From Polaromonas sp. P2-4 (GTDB lineage: Bacteria > Pseudomonadota > Gammaproteobacteria > Burkholderiales > Burkholderiaceae_C): a stretch of DNA of 64,000 nt. The position numbers were made by a program, and so were the translations under genes. The notes beneath the pieces are model-generated. The model was given only the letters and a program-made list of their open reading frames with translations, had not been told where the DNA came from and did no database searches. The stretch covers positions 3,712,001 to 3,776,000 of the forward strand of contig CP087965.1 in assembly GCA_024703855.1 (NCBI GenBank). Reading direction: 5' to 3'. Position 1 is the first letter of the stretch, and each line of letters opens with the position of its first letter. Positions 1-9,519 of the stretch are shown here, one piece after another.

Positions 1-1295
1 GGCAATCAGGCGTGAGTTTTGCAGATTGCCCTGGCACCAGCGGCGGTCGCGCTGCAGTTCGGCCAGCAAATCGGGCGGCTGCTGCTCGTAGCTGCCCACC
101 AAGTCGGCCACCAGCCAGACGTGGTAACCGGCGCGGCGCATCAGTGCGGCCTCGACAAAGTCGTGCGACATGATGCTGCCCGACATGCCACCGGTGCCTT
201 TAATGTGGGCCAGCGCGCAGTGCTGCATGAAGGGGGCGATGCGGATGATGGCGTTGTGGCCCCAGTAGTGCGACTCGCCCATCTGCCAGAACTGCATGCC
301 CAAGGTGAAGAGGCGGCCGGTGACGCGTGAGGCGAACTGCTGCGCACGCGCATGCAAGGTCACATGGCCGATGGCCTGGGTGGCGGTCTGGATGATGCCG
401 GCCTTGGGGTTGGCTTCCATCAGCTTGACCATCGCCACCAGGCAGTCGCCGCTCATCACGCTGTCGGCGTCCAGCACCACCATGTAGCGGTAGTCCTTGC
501 CCCAGCGGCGGCAGAAGTCGGCCACGTTGCCGGCCTTGCGGTCGGTGCGGCGTTTGCGCAGGCGGTAATACACCTCGATTTGCGGCTGGTCGGGCTGGCT
601 GGCCAGCTGGGCCCGCAGGTCTTCCCAGGCGGCGCGCTCGGCTTGCTGGATGGCCGGGTTGTTGCTGTCGGACAGCACAAACACGTCAAAAGCCTGAACA
701 TGCCCGGTCATCGCGACGGATTCGCAAGTGGCGCGCAGGCCGGCGAACACCGTACGCACATCTTCGTTGCAGATCGGCATGATGATGGCGGTGCGCGTGG
801 TTGCATCCAGCGTGTGGTGCTGGACTTTTTGGCCGACAGGGTGTGCGCATCGCCGAACAGCGTCACATAAAACCCCATCATCGCCGTCATGAAGCCGGTC
901 ACCACCCAAGCCGACAGCAGCGCAAACAGGCCCAGTTGGCCGTATTCGAGCCAAGCGTTGTCGTAGTCGGGTTGCATGTCGGCAAAAATGCTGGTGGCCA
1001 GCACGGTGCTGAGCACCGTCAGCGCCACAAACACCGCGCGGCGGCGCTTGGCCGCCAGCTGCCAGGGCTCCAGTTTTTCGGAAATCAAAGGGGCTGGCGT
1101 CGTCTGGGTGCCGGTCGAACCGGTCAATTTCACCAAGGGCAACAGGGCGGCCGTGCCCACACTGTTCCAGAAGCCGCGCCAAGGCCGCGGTGCCATGGAG
1201 CCGCGGTTCACCGGCGGGGCGGTAAGCGCATTGGGGTGCCGTTCTTCGCGCAGGCTGCTGCGCGTGCTTGGTGTGCTGCGAATGCGGTGTGCCAT
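1..1295 (-). CDS. opgH: OpgH glucan glucosyltransferase, 3' end cut by window edge, frameshifted
   Basis: Inner-membrane glycosyltransferase that polymerises UDP-glucose into the backbone of osmoregulated periplasmic glucans. The N-terminal part shows the conserved Pro-rich stretch followed by two hydrophobic segments, then a GT2-type catalytic domain with a VVLDADSVM segment (DxD region) and later RRWCQGN (QxxRW-like motif). The start at 1295 overlaps the opgG stop as TGATG, so translation is probably coupled. An upstream in-frame start at 1319 is also possible. The frame breaks at the A5 run at 826-830 (plus-strand T5): one added base restores a continuous family-like protein, so I read one gene with a likely sequencing indel. 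The C-terminus lies outside the window. Confidence 0.9.
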
Positions 1296-2907
1296 CAGGG
1301 TGTGATCAGGTTGGTCCATGTTTCGCTTAAGGTGTGGGTGGTGGTGGTGTCGTGATGCTGGAGAAAGGCGCGCAGCTCTATCGGCTGGGCCGGTCCGCTT
1401 GAGTCAAGTCGCTGCACGCGCAAAGTCATGCGCCAGGCGCCGGTTGCGGGGTTTTTGTAGGCCAGGCTTTCCAGCACGCGGCCGTTGGCACTGGCCGTGG
1501 CAACGGCTCGCACGGGCGCGTTTTCGGGCAAGGCGTCGAGTGCGGGGCCGGCAAAGTCGATGACGAACTGGATTTGCTGGCTCAGCGCCTCGGTGCCAAG
1601 CTTCGAATAGCCCGTGCCGCGACGTGATTGCGTGACCCAGCCGTTGGGCGGCAACTGCTGGTCTTTTCCTTGCCAGGCAATCTGGTAAGCCAGATCCAGC
1701 GATTGGCCGGGCGCCGGCAATTTTTCGGGCACCCAGTAGGCCGCCACGTTGTCGTGGGTTTCGTCGGGCGTGGCAAATTGCAAAAGCTCGACACGGCCCG
1801 CACCCCAGTCGCCCAGCGGCGTGACCCAGGCGCTGGGCCTGAGCTCGTAGCGGGCTTCGGTGTCTTCGTAGCTGTTGAAGGCGCGGTCGCGTTGCATCAG
1901 GCCAAAGCCCTTCAGGCTTTTCATGGCAAACGAGGTCACCAGCGTTGATGCCGGGTTTTGCAGTGGCCGCCACAGCCATTCGCCCCCTCCTTTGCCGTCA
2001 TCGGTCGCGATCATCAGGCCGTCCGAGTCGTGGACTTCGGGCCGGAAATCGCCGGGCCTGGGCTGGTTTTCACCGAAAAGAACATGCTGGTCAGCGGGGC
2101 CAGTCCCAGCGTGGCTACCGGCGTTGCGCCAGCCCGCATGAAGATGCGGGCATGCACCTGGGTCACGGTTTGCTCGCCGGGCGTGATGTCGAAGCGGTAA
2201 GCACCCGTCATGCGCTCGGAGTCCATCAAGGCGAAGATGGTCAGCTGCTTGGCATCGGCTGCGGGCTTTTCCAGCCAGAAGTCGGTGAAGCGCGGAAACT
2301 CTTCTTTGGCCGCGCCCACGGTGTCAACCGCCAGGCCGCGCGCCGACAGGCCGTAGCGCTGGCGGGCACCCAATGCCCTGAAATAGCTGGCACCCTGAAA
2401 AACGAGCAGTTCGTCTTTGTAGGCCGGCGAGTTCAGGTTGCTGAAAGCTCTCAGCCCCCCATGGCCCAAGTCTCCCCACTGCTGGGGTGTGAGTTTGTTG
2501 TTGCCAAAGCTGAAGTGGGCCGGGTCGTAAGGCAGGAGCGTGACGCCTTCGGGGCTGATTTCGTGGATGCGAACCGAATCCCCGTTTGGCCCGACATGGA
2601 AGAAATTGGCTTCAAAATTGGATCCACTGGGCGGCTTGTCAGCCCGCCACAAGGTGCTGCCGGGCTTGAAGCGGATGTCGCGATAACCGTCATAGTCCAG
2701 CTTCGCCAGTTCGGCCGGCACGGCGTGTGAGGCCGCCTTGAACGTTGTCTGGGCGCGCTGGCGCGCCAGGCCGGCCACGTCGTCCAGGCTCCAGGCGTGG
2801 GCTTGGCCGGCAGCCAGGGCCAACATGCCCAGGCAGGCCAGGGTCGCAAAACGCGCCCGCCATGCAGCGCCGCAGTCGCGAACAAAAGGGGGATAAAAGG
2901 CTGGCAT
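1295..2907 (-). CDS. opgG: OpgG periplasmic glucan biosynthesis protein, frameshifted
   Basis: Periplasmic protein needed, with OpgH, to make osmoregulated periplasmic glucans. The N-terminus carries a signal peptide (hydrophobic core around residues 20-35 ending in AHA), followed by the OpgG beta-sandwich domain. The joined length is about 537 residues, normal for the family. One base is missing in a run of four at 2076-2079. Adding it restores the conserved stretch SMFFFGEN before the second half. It is first in the opgGH operon. The start is uncertain: the ATG at 2907 has no clear ribosome binding site, and it lies about where transcription from the sigma-54 promoter at 2920-2934 would begin, so the true start may be slightly downstream or a small indel may hide it. 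Confidence 0.9.
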
Positions 2908-2919
2908 GGGATCACTAGG

Positions 2920-2934
2920 GCAAACCCTGTGCCA
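2920..2934 (-). promoter_or_regulatory. Putative sigma-54 (-24/-12) promoter of opgGH
   Basis: On the minus strand the sequence is TGGCAC-AGGGT-TTGC, matching the -24/-12 consensus TGGCAC-N5-TTGC at every listed position. It lies just upstream of opgG and downstream of qseF, which encodes a sigma-54 activator. The predicted transcription start falls at about 2908. Confidence 0.7.
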
Positions 2935-3027
2935 GCTTTTAAAAATCCTTTTAAATCAATGGCTTGGAGATGGTTCTTAATATTCCACCAGGGAAAAGGT
3001 GGAAAAACCCGTGGAAACCCGCCTTTT

Positions 3028-3045
3028 TGTCGCCAGGCAGCGACA
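3028..3045. promoter_or_regulatory. Putative QseF/GlrR operator, perfect dyad
   Basis: TGTCGC-CAGGCA-GCGACA is a perfect six-base inverted repeat and fits the TGTC-N10-GACA site described for the E. coli homologue GlrR (QseF) at glmY. It lies about 105 bases upstream of the -24 element, a usual enhancer distance. Confidence 0.65.
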
Positions 3046-3094
3046 ACATCCTGGTGGTGAATGAAAAAGCTATTTGAAATCAAGCGCTTAGGCT

Positions 3095-3112
3095 TGTCGC
3101 CAGTGAGCGACG
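3095..3112. promoter_or_regulatory. Putative second QseF/GlrR operator
   Basis: TGTCGC-CAGTGA-GCGACG matches the same dyad with one mismatch. Its centre lies 67 bases from the first site, directly after the qseF stop codon. Paired sites are usual for hexameric sigma-54 activators. Confidence 0.55.
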
Positions 3113-3117
3113 CAGTT

Positions 3118-4508
3118 TCAGGCGGATGCGCTGCCGTCGGCTTTGAAATGTCCCGGCGTCAGGCCGTGCTTTTGCATCAGGCGGTAAAACTCGGTTCGGT
3201 TTCGGTCGGCCAGGCGGGCCGCATCGGCCACATTGCCGTCCGTGAGTTTGAGCAGGCCGACCAGGTAGTCGCGCTCGAAACGCTGCTTGGCCTCGGCAAA
3301 GTTGAGTACCTGCACGCTGGGCGAGCGCAGCGCGCGCTGCACCAGCGCCAGCGGCACCAGCGGCGTGGTCGACAGGGCGCAGACCTGCTCCACCACGTTG
3401 TGGAGCTGGCGCACATTGCCCGGCCAGGCCGCCGTGGTCAAGGCTTTCAGGGCTTCGGGGGCGAAACCGCTGAGGCGCTTGTGGTACTTGGCTGCAAGCT
3501 TGAGCAGGAAATGGTTGGCCAGCAAGGGAATGTCTTCGCGCCGTTCCGACAGCGGCGGCAGGGTCAAGGTGACGACGTTGAGGCGGTAATACAGGTCGGC
3601 ACGGAACTGGCCTTCAGCCATCGCAGCGTCCAGGTCGCAGTGCGTGGCCGAAATGATGCGCACGTCCACCGGAAGCGACTGGCTGGAGCCCAAGGGCCTT
3701 ACCACCCGCTCCTGCAGCACCCGCAGCAGCTTGACCTGCAGGGCCGGCGGCATGTCGCCGATTTCGTCGAGCAGCAGCGTGCCGCCATCGGCCGCCTGAA
3801 ACAGCCCCTTGTGATTGGCCACCGCATCGGTGAAGGCCCCTTTGACATGGCCAAACAGTTCCGACTCCAGCAGGGCCTCGGGGATGGCACCGCAGTTCAC
3901 GGCGATGAACGGTTTGCCGGCAGCGCGCTGGCCTGGTGAATCGCCTGCGCCAGCAGCTCCTTGCCGGTGCCGCTTTCGCCGCGCAACAGCACGCTGGCGT
4001 CGGACTGCGCCACCATGCGCGCTTCGGCCAGCGCCTCGGCCATGCGACTGGAGCGGCTGATGATCTGGTGCTGCCAGGCCTCGGGGCTGCCCCGTTTGGC
4101 CGGATGCGCGGGCGCACTGAGCGACAGGGCCTGTGCAATCTTGTCGAGCAAGGCCTTGCCATCAAACGGCTTGGTCAGGTAAGTGAAGACGCCGCGTTCG
4201 GTGGCTTCCACCGCATCGGGAATGGTGCCGTGCGCCGTCAGCAAAATCACCGGCAGCGAGGGATGCTGGACGCGAATGTCGTCAAACAGCGCCAGCCCGT
4301 CCCGGCCGGGAAGCTGCACGTCACTGAGTACCAGCTGCGGCCGCTCGATATGCAGCTGGGTCAGGGCGGCTTCGGCAGAGGTGACAGCGGTGACGCGGTA
4401 ACCCGCCGCGGTCAGCCGTATCGTCAGCAGACGCAGCATGTCGGCGTCGTCGTCAACGACCAGCAGATGCGGTGCCTGGGCCAGAGGCGTGGTGGAGGAA
4501 TCGGTCAT
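3118..4508 (-). CDS. qseF: QseF (GlrR) sigma-54-dependent response regulator, frameshifted
   Basis: NtrC-family regulator phosphorylated by the neighbouring kinase. The receiver domain covers residues 1-125 with phospho-acceptor Asp63 in LSDVQLPG and Lys113 in YLTKPF. The AAA+ domain has a Walker A motif GESGTGKE at residues 177-184, the sigma-54 contact loop written as GAFTDA (classical GAFTGA), Walker B LLLDEIGD, and a C-terminal Fis-type helix-turn-helix ending near [10 protein letters not shown] one-base indel near 3922-3928 splits the frame between the Walker A region and AVNCGAIPE. It overlaps qseG upstream by 4 bases (4505-4508), so it is the third gene of qseE-qseG-qseF. The E. coli homologue activates glmY. 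Here the best candidate target is opgGH next door. Confidence 0.9.
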
Positions 4509-5140
4509 GGCGCTGCGGGGCGGACTCGGTTGGCCGGTGCGGGTGCGGAGGCTGCCGCAGTGGGCGGCCGGCTCACGAGGCTGCGTTCAATCGCCTTGAG
4601 CGCCTCCAGCCTTTCGTGGGTCTGCTCCAGCCTGCGCTGTACGTCGCGCACCTGCTGGTTTTGCTTTTCAAGCTGTTCTTCGAGGCGGCGCTGCTCGCCA
4701 TAACGGGCGGCCAGCAGGCGAGCCAAGGGGTGCAATGCCTGGGCCTCAGCGCCCGCATTGCCGAGCACGCGGGCCAGCAGCTCTTGTGCCCGCACCAGAT
4801 CGGGCAATTGACGCAGTTGGCTCAAGACCAGCGACAGCCGCAGTTGATCCGCAGGGGCAGACGCCTCGCCCAGCCGGGCGGCCTCTTGGCCCAGCTCTGC
4901 GGGTGACATCAGGCGGACTCGGTCCGCGTAGGCCAGCATCTGTGCGATGGCGTCGGTCGCGGGCGTTGCTGCCGGGCTGACCGGGGGTGCAGGCTGGCTG
5001 GGAAAGGGCCGCGCCGCGCTGGCGGAAGAGGTCTGCGTTGCCATCTTGCCCGCCGCTGCTTCAGTGCTGGGGGTGTTCGGGCCGCTGCTGCAGCCCGCCA
5101 GCAAGGCAGCAGCCATCAAGATCGACAGGCCAGTGCGCAT
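4505..5140 (-). CDS. qseG: QseG-like outer-membrane lipoprotein
   Basis: Small lipoprotein between the kinase and the regulator, as in the enterobacterial qseE-qseG-qseF operon, where QseG binds and modulates the sensor. I choose the ATG at 5140 because the sequence then begins MRTGLSILMAAALLAGC, a complete lipoprotein signal with lipobox LAGC. A longer reading from 5191 would put residues in front of the signal. A Ser/Thr/Pro/Ala-rich linker follows, then a helical region with a coiled-coil-like stretch rich in Glu, Gln and Arg (about residues 145-195). Primary sequence conservation in this family is weak, so the assignment rests on lipobox, size and context. Confidence 0.75.
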   Translation of the reverse strand: MRTGLSILMAAALLAGCSSGPNTPSTEAAAGKMATQTSSASAARPFPSQPAPPVSPAATPATDAIAQMLAYADRVRLMSPAELGQEAARLGEASAPADQLRLSLVLSQLRQLPDLVRAQELLARVLGNAGAEAQALHPLARLLAARYGEQRRLEEQLEKQNQQVRDVQRRLEQTHERLEALKAIERSLVSRPPTAAASAPAPANRVRPAAP

Positions 5141-5162
5141 GCGAGTGCAGTGCACAAAAAAG

Positions 5163-6582
5163 TCAGGCTTTAAAAACATGGGGAAGCTCAATTCTGAAGT
5201 GGGCGCCAGGCCGGTCTGGCAGCAGCGTGATGCGTCCGCCGTGCGGCAATGTACTCATGCACGATCGACAAACCAATGCCGCTGCCGCGAACGCCATCGG
5301 TGGGCTGGCGTTCGCCACGGTAAAACGGTTCAAAAATCCGCTCGCGGTCGGCCACCGCCACGCCAACACCCTGGTCGTGGATTTCAAGGCGTACCAGGCT
5401 GGGGAGCGCACTTAACTCCAGCCGGACCCTGCCTTTGAGCGGTGAGTAGCGGATGGCGTTGGACAGCAGATTGGCCAGCGTTGTGCCGATTTTTTCAGGG
5501 TCCACCTCGATCCTGAGCGGTTCACCCAGCACCGTGACCGACAGCTCCCGTGCGCGCCATTGCAGGCGTTGCGCATCCACCTGCTCTTCGATCAGTTGCA
5601 GCAGATCCACCGTTTGCCGGCGCAGCTGGCGCGCCTCAAAGGCTGCGGTGTTGAAGCGCAGCAGGTCTTCAATCTGCCCCTGCAGCACGCCGGTGTTGTG
5701 CCTGAGGATTTGGGCGATTTCGCGCTGGTCATGGGTCAGCGCACCGGCCACGCCGTCTTCCAGCAGCGACACCCCCTCACGCAGCGAGGCCAGCGGGGTT
5801 TTGAGTTCATGCGAAATATGCCGCAAAAACCGCGACTTGTCGGCATCCAGTTCCACCAGCCGCAGGCGCAGCCAGTTCAGCCGCTGGCCGACCAAAGCCA
5901 GATCGGCCGGGCCCTGAATTGCAATCACGTCGTCGAGCCGGTTTTCGCCGAGGCCGACGATGGCGTTTTCCAGCCGCTTGAGGGGCCGCGTGAACCAGAT
6001 GCCGAAGGCCAAAGCCATGGCAACGGCCAGCACAATGGCCCAGGTCACCTGCTGCGCCAGGTGTTTGCGGCTGGTCTCTAACTTGTCTTCCAGCGATTTA
6101 TTGCGCTGCTGAATGGTTTGCTGCGCCTGCACGGCAATGGCCGCATTGACGACTTCCAGTTCACGAAACGCCTGTGCTAGCTGGCGTTCCCGCTCCAGAG
6201 CAGTTTCGGCGGGGCCGGTCAGCAGGCTGCCCAGGGTTTGCAGGTGCGAGCGCCACTGCTGCGCTTTGGCGCCGGGCAGGCCTTCTTTGGCCAGACGGGC
6301 CAGGATGTCTGTGGCTTCGCGGACCTCGTCACGAAAACGCTCCCGCAGCACGCGGTCGTCCAGCACGACCGACTGCCGCGAGCTGCGTTCCATAGCGACG
6401 CTGCGCTCGGCCAGGGACCGGGCCGCGCCACTGAGTTCAAGCGCACGGGCCGCGTTGTCGCGGCTTTGCAGCGTCAGGTCTTCCAGGGTGAACAGGGCGC
6501 GCAGCGAGGCGGCGCCCAGCAAGGCGGCAATCAGCAAAAAAGCGATGACGAGCAGTTGCCGGAACGAAAAACGGTGCAGCAA
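5163..6582 (-). CDS. qseE: QseE (GlrK) sensor histidine kinase, C-terminus frameshifted
   Basis: Membrane histidine kinase. Transmembrane helices lie at about residues 9-26 and 179-196 around a helical periplasmic domain. A HAMP-like linker follows, then a HisKA domain with phospho-acceptor His258 in RHISHELKTP and an HATPase domain with N-box NLLSNAIRYSP and G-boxes DQGVGV and GSGIGLSI. A missing base near 5239-5243 shifts the last 30 residues. Restoring it gives HGGRITLLPDRPG and a stop at 5163. It begins 30 bases after miaB and leads into qseG. Confidence 0.88.
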
Positions 6583-6612
6583 GGGCGTGGCGCTCGAATT
6601 GCAGGGGCCGCC

Positions 6613-7954
6613 TCAGGCCGGCTCGGCCATGTCTTGGGTCAGGACCTCGCCGCGCAGCGAACGCTGGGTGGCCTCGGTGATGGTGATGTCCAGCATCTGG
6701 CCTATCAGCCGGGGCTGGCCCTTGAAGTTGACCACCCGGTTGCACTCGGTGCGGCCCATCAGCTCGGTCGGATCCTTGCGCGATGCGCCTTCGACCAGGA
6801 TGCGCTGCACCGTGCCCAGGCGGCTGGCACTGATGGCGCGCACGCTGTCGTCAATGGTGGCCTGCAGATGCTGCAGGCGTTTGAGCTTGACGGCGTGCGG
6901 CGTGTCGTCCTGCAGCGTGGCGGCGGGTGTGCCGGGACGCGGGCTGTAGATAAAGCTGAATGAGGTGTCGTAACCCACGTCATCAATCAACTTCATCATC
7001 TTGTTGAAATCGTCTTCGGTTTCACCGGGGAAGCCGACGATGAAATCGCTGCTCATCGCCAGGTCCGGGCGAATTGCGCGCAGCTTGCGGATGGTGCTTT
7101 TGTATTCCATCGCGGTGTAACCGCGTTTCATGGCCATCAAAATCCGGTCCGAGCCATGCTGCACCGGCAGGTGCAGGTGGTTGACCAGCTTGGGCAGCTT
7201 GGCGTAGGCGTCAATCAGGCTTTGCGTGAATTCGTTGGGGTGGCTGGTGACATAGCGAATGCGCTCAATGCCGGGAATGTCCGACACGTATTCGAGCAGC
7301 GTGGCGAAATCGGCAATCTCCGCCGTGTCACCCATGGGGCCACGGTAGGCATTGACGTTTTGCCCCAGTAGCGTGACTTCCTTGACCCCTTGGTCGGCCA
7401 GGCCGGCCACTTCGACCAGCACGTCGTCAAACGGCCGCGAGACCTCTTCGCCGCGGGTGTAAGGCACGACGCAGTAGCTGCAGTACTTGGAGCAGCCTTC
7501 CATGATGCTGACAAAGGCGCTGGCCCCTTCCACGCGGGCAGGCGGCAGGTGGTCAAATTTTTCAATTTCGGGAAAGCTGATGTCGACCTGCGGCTTGCCC
7601 AGGCGCGCACGCTTGGCCAGCAGATCCGGCAGGCGGTGCAGGGTTTGCGGGCCGAACACCACGTCCACATAAGGCGCGCTGGATGATGGCCGCGCCTTCC
7701 TGGCTGGCCACGCAGCCGCCCACGCCGATCAGCACCCCTTTTTCCTTCAGATGCTTGACCCGGCCCAGGTCGCTGAACACTTTTTCCTGGGCCTTTTCGC
7801 GCACCGAGCAGGTGTTGAACAGGATCAGGTCGGCCTGTTCCATGTCTTGCGTGGGCTCATAGCCCTCGGCGGCATGCAGCACGTCAGACATCTTGTCCGA
7901 GTCGTACTCGTTCATCTGGCAGCCGAAGGTTTTGATAAAGACTTTTTTACTCAT
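6613..7954 (-). CDS. miaB: MiaB tRNA-2-methylthio-N6-dimethylallyladenosine synthase, frameshifted
   Basis: Radical-SAM methylthiotransferase that adds the 2-methylthio group to i6A37 of tRNAs. The N-terminal UPF0004 domain has the three cluster cysteines Cys12, Cys49 and Cys81 (GCQMN, NTCS, GGCVAS). The radical SAM domain has CSKYCSYC, and the C-terminal TRAM domain ends near LRGEVL. One base is missing near 7672-7677. With it restored the text runs through [16 protein letters not shown], a family hallmark. A dispersed repeat lies directly upstream of the start. Confidence 0.93.
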
Positions 7955-7959
7955 GATGT

Positions 7960-8028
7960 GCTACTAAATTGATAGCTGCTTGCGCCCGTTGTGTATGGGC
8001 TAATGGCGTGTTTTGCTTAAAAAAGCAG
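7960..8028. repeat. Comamonadaceae-type dispersed intergenic repeat, copy 1
   Basis: Contains the core GATAGCTGCTTGCGCCCG, followed by GTGTATGGGC and a TTTTGCTTAAAA end. A close relative lies at 11446-11509 and shorter forms lie elsewhere in the window. Confidence 0.6.
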
Positions 8029-8031
8029 GAT

Positions 8032-8487
8032 TTACTGCTTGTAGCTGGGCAACTGGTCGTAGGAGGTCTTGCCGTCGTCCACGGGCGCTGCGGTGCTGCC
8101 GGTGACAAAGTTGTAGATGGTTTCCGCAAAGCCGGGCCGCTTTTCTTTGGCCTCTTCACCGTTCAGTATCCAGACCTGTTGCACCTGGCCGAGGTTGTCG
8201 CGCAGGTAATTCACGGGCACGCGTTGATTGACCAGTTGGGCCGACAGCACCAGCTGGTTGTTGGCGTCATGGATACGCGAGCCCGGCGAGAGCCGGCCGG
8301 GCTTGCCGTTCATCGAAATCTCTGGCGGCATCAGCACCACCATCTCGCCACGCAGGGCTGCTTTGGGAAACTGCCTGACGCCAGGTGTGGCCTCGTCGGT
8401 CTGGGCGGCAACGGGAAGGGCAGTGAGGCTGGCCGATGCGCCGAAAAGTATCAGGGCGGCCAGCAAATGAGGGGTGCAGCGGTTCAT
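8032..8487 (-). CDS. Secreted protein of unknown function
   Basis: A 151-residue protein. I choose the ATG at 8487 because it opens with a signal peptide (MNRCTPHLLAALILFG, cleavage after about LPVAAQ). The open frame extends further upstream but only through the tRNA terminator hairpin. The mature part has short conserved-looking stretches (EMVVLMPPEISMNGKPGRLSPG and LGQVQQVWILNGEE) with no catalytic motif that I recognise. It is probably periplasmic. It lies between miaB and the tRNA-Met gene with its own transcription unit or read-through from neither. I do not assign a function. Confidence 0.7.
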   Translation of the reverse strand: MNRCTPHLLAALILFGASASLTALPVAAQTDEATPGVRQFPKAALRGEMVVLMPPEISMNGKPGRLSPGSRIHDANNQLVLSAQLVNQRVPVNYLRDNLGQVQQVWILNGEEAKEKRPGFAETIYNFVTGSTAAPVDDGKTSYDQLPSYKQ

Positions 8488-8518
8488 GGTATGTGTCCAG
8501 AGGCTGTGAAGTAACAAA

Positions 8519-8545
8519 GCCTCAGAGGAAAAACACCTCTGAGGC
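8519..8545 (-). terminator. Rho-independent terminator of tRNA-Met
   Basis: Perfect ten-base inverted repeat GCCTCAGAGG / CCTCTGAGGC around a short A/T loop, followed on the minus strand by TTTGTT. It sits just downstream of the tRNA gene. Confidence 0.75.
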
Positions 8546-8559
8546 TTCAGGAATATCGG

Positions 8560-8636
8560 TGGTGGTGATAGGTGGATTTGAACCACCGACATCAGCATTA
8601 TGAATGCTGCGCTCTAACCAACTGAGCTATATCACC
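8560..8636 (-). tRNA. tRNA-Met (CAT anticodon), elongator type
   Basis: Cloverleaf with acceptor arms GGTGATA/TATCACC and D-arm AGCTCAGTTGGTTAGAGC. The anticodon stem CAGCA/TGCTG carries loop TTCATAA, giving anticodon CAT. The T-arm GGTGGTTCAAATCCACC is present. The discriminator A and the CCA end are encoded (8560-8562). Elongator tRNA-Met fits best. A tRNA-Ile with modified CAT would share the anticodon but not this body. Confidence 0.95.
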
Positions 8637-8684
8637 TCGCGACCGACATTATAGCCATGTACGGCGGCCATTTCGGCGAGGTCT

Positions 8685-9473
8685 TCAGCAATTCTTGAAC
8701 GCGGGCTTGCGCTTGTTCACAAAGGCGTCCATGCCTTCTTTCTGGTCCTGGGTGGCAAACAGCGCATGAAACAGCCGGCGCTCAAACATCACGCCATCGC
8801 TGAGGCCGCTCTCAAACGCCCGGTTGATGGCTTCCTTGGCCGCCACCACGCTGGGCTGGCCGTAGCTGCAAATCATCAGGGCCGCGCCCAGCGCTTCATC
8901 CATGAGTTTGTCCAGCGGCACCACCTGGCTCACCAGGCCCGCGCGTTCTGCCTCGGTGGCGTCCATCATGCGGCCCGTCAGCGCCATGTCCATGGCCTTG
9001 GCCTTGCCGACGGCGCGCGGCAGGCGCTGCGTGCCGCCTGCGCCGGGGATGATGCCCAGTTTGATCTCGGGCTGGCCAAATTTGGCGTTGTCGGCAGCAA
9101 TGATGAAATCGCACATCATGGCCAGCTCGCAGCCGCCGCCCAGCGCAAAACCGCTGACTGCGGCAATCACCGGTTTGCGGATGCTGCGAATCTGCTCCCA
9201 GTTGCGGGTGATGTAGTCATTGTTGTAGACATCGGCAAAGCTGTACTGCGCCATCGCGCCAATGTCGGCACCGGCCGCAAAGGCTTTTTCGCTGCCGGTC
9301 AGGATGATGCAGCCCACGCTGTCATCGGCATCAAACGCCTTGAGCGCCGCACCCAGTTCGTCCATCAGCTGGTCGTTGAGGGCATTGAGCTGTTTGGGCC
9401 GATTCAAGGTGACGATGCCCACCTTGCGTGAGTCGGGGCCTTGGGTAGAAGTGACAATCATTTCGTAGCTCAT
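8685..9473 (-). CDS. Enoyl-CoA hydratase
   Basis: A 262-residue crotonase-family enzyme that hydrates trans-2-enoyl-CoA in fatty-acid beta-oxidation. The CoA oxyanion-hole segment is AFAAGADI (residues 64-71) and [13 protein letters not shown]. The two catalytic glutamates expected from rat mitochondrial hydratase are Glu116 and Glu136 ([20 protein letters not shown]). The start at 9473 is preceded by AAAGGACG, a good ribosome binding site, and excludes an unrelated upstream extension. The high similarity to the EchA/ECHS1 type suggests the short-chain enzyme. Confidence 0.92.
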   Translation of the reverse strand: MSYEMIVTSTQGPDSRKVGIVTLNRPKQLNALNDQLMDELGAALKAFDADDSVGCIILTGSEKAFAAGADIGAMAQYSFADVYNNDYITRNWEQIRSIRKPVIAAVSGFALGGGCELAMMCDFIIAADNAKFGQPEIKLGIIPGAGGTQRLPRAVGKAKAMDMALTGRMMDATEAERAGLVSQVVPLDKLMDEALGAALMICSYGQPSVVAAKEAINRAFESGLSDGVMFERRLFHALFATQDQKEGMDAFVNKRKPAFKNC

Positions 9474-9519
9474 GGAACGTCCTTTTTCACAGAGTTTTGT
9501 TGTGGATGGAGGGATGAAT

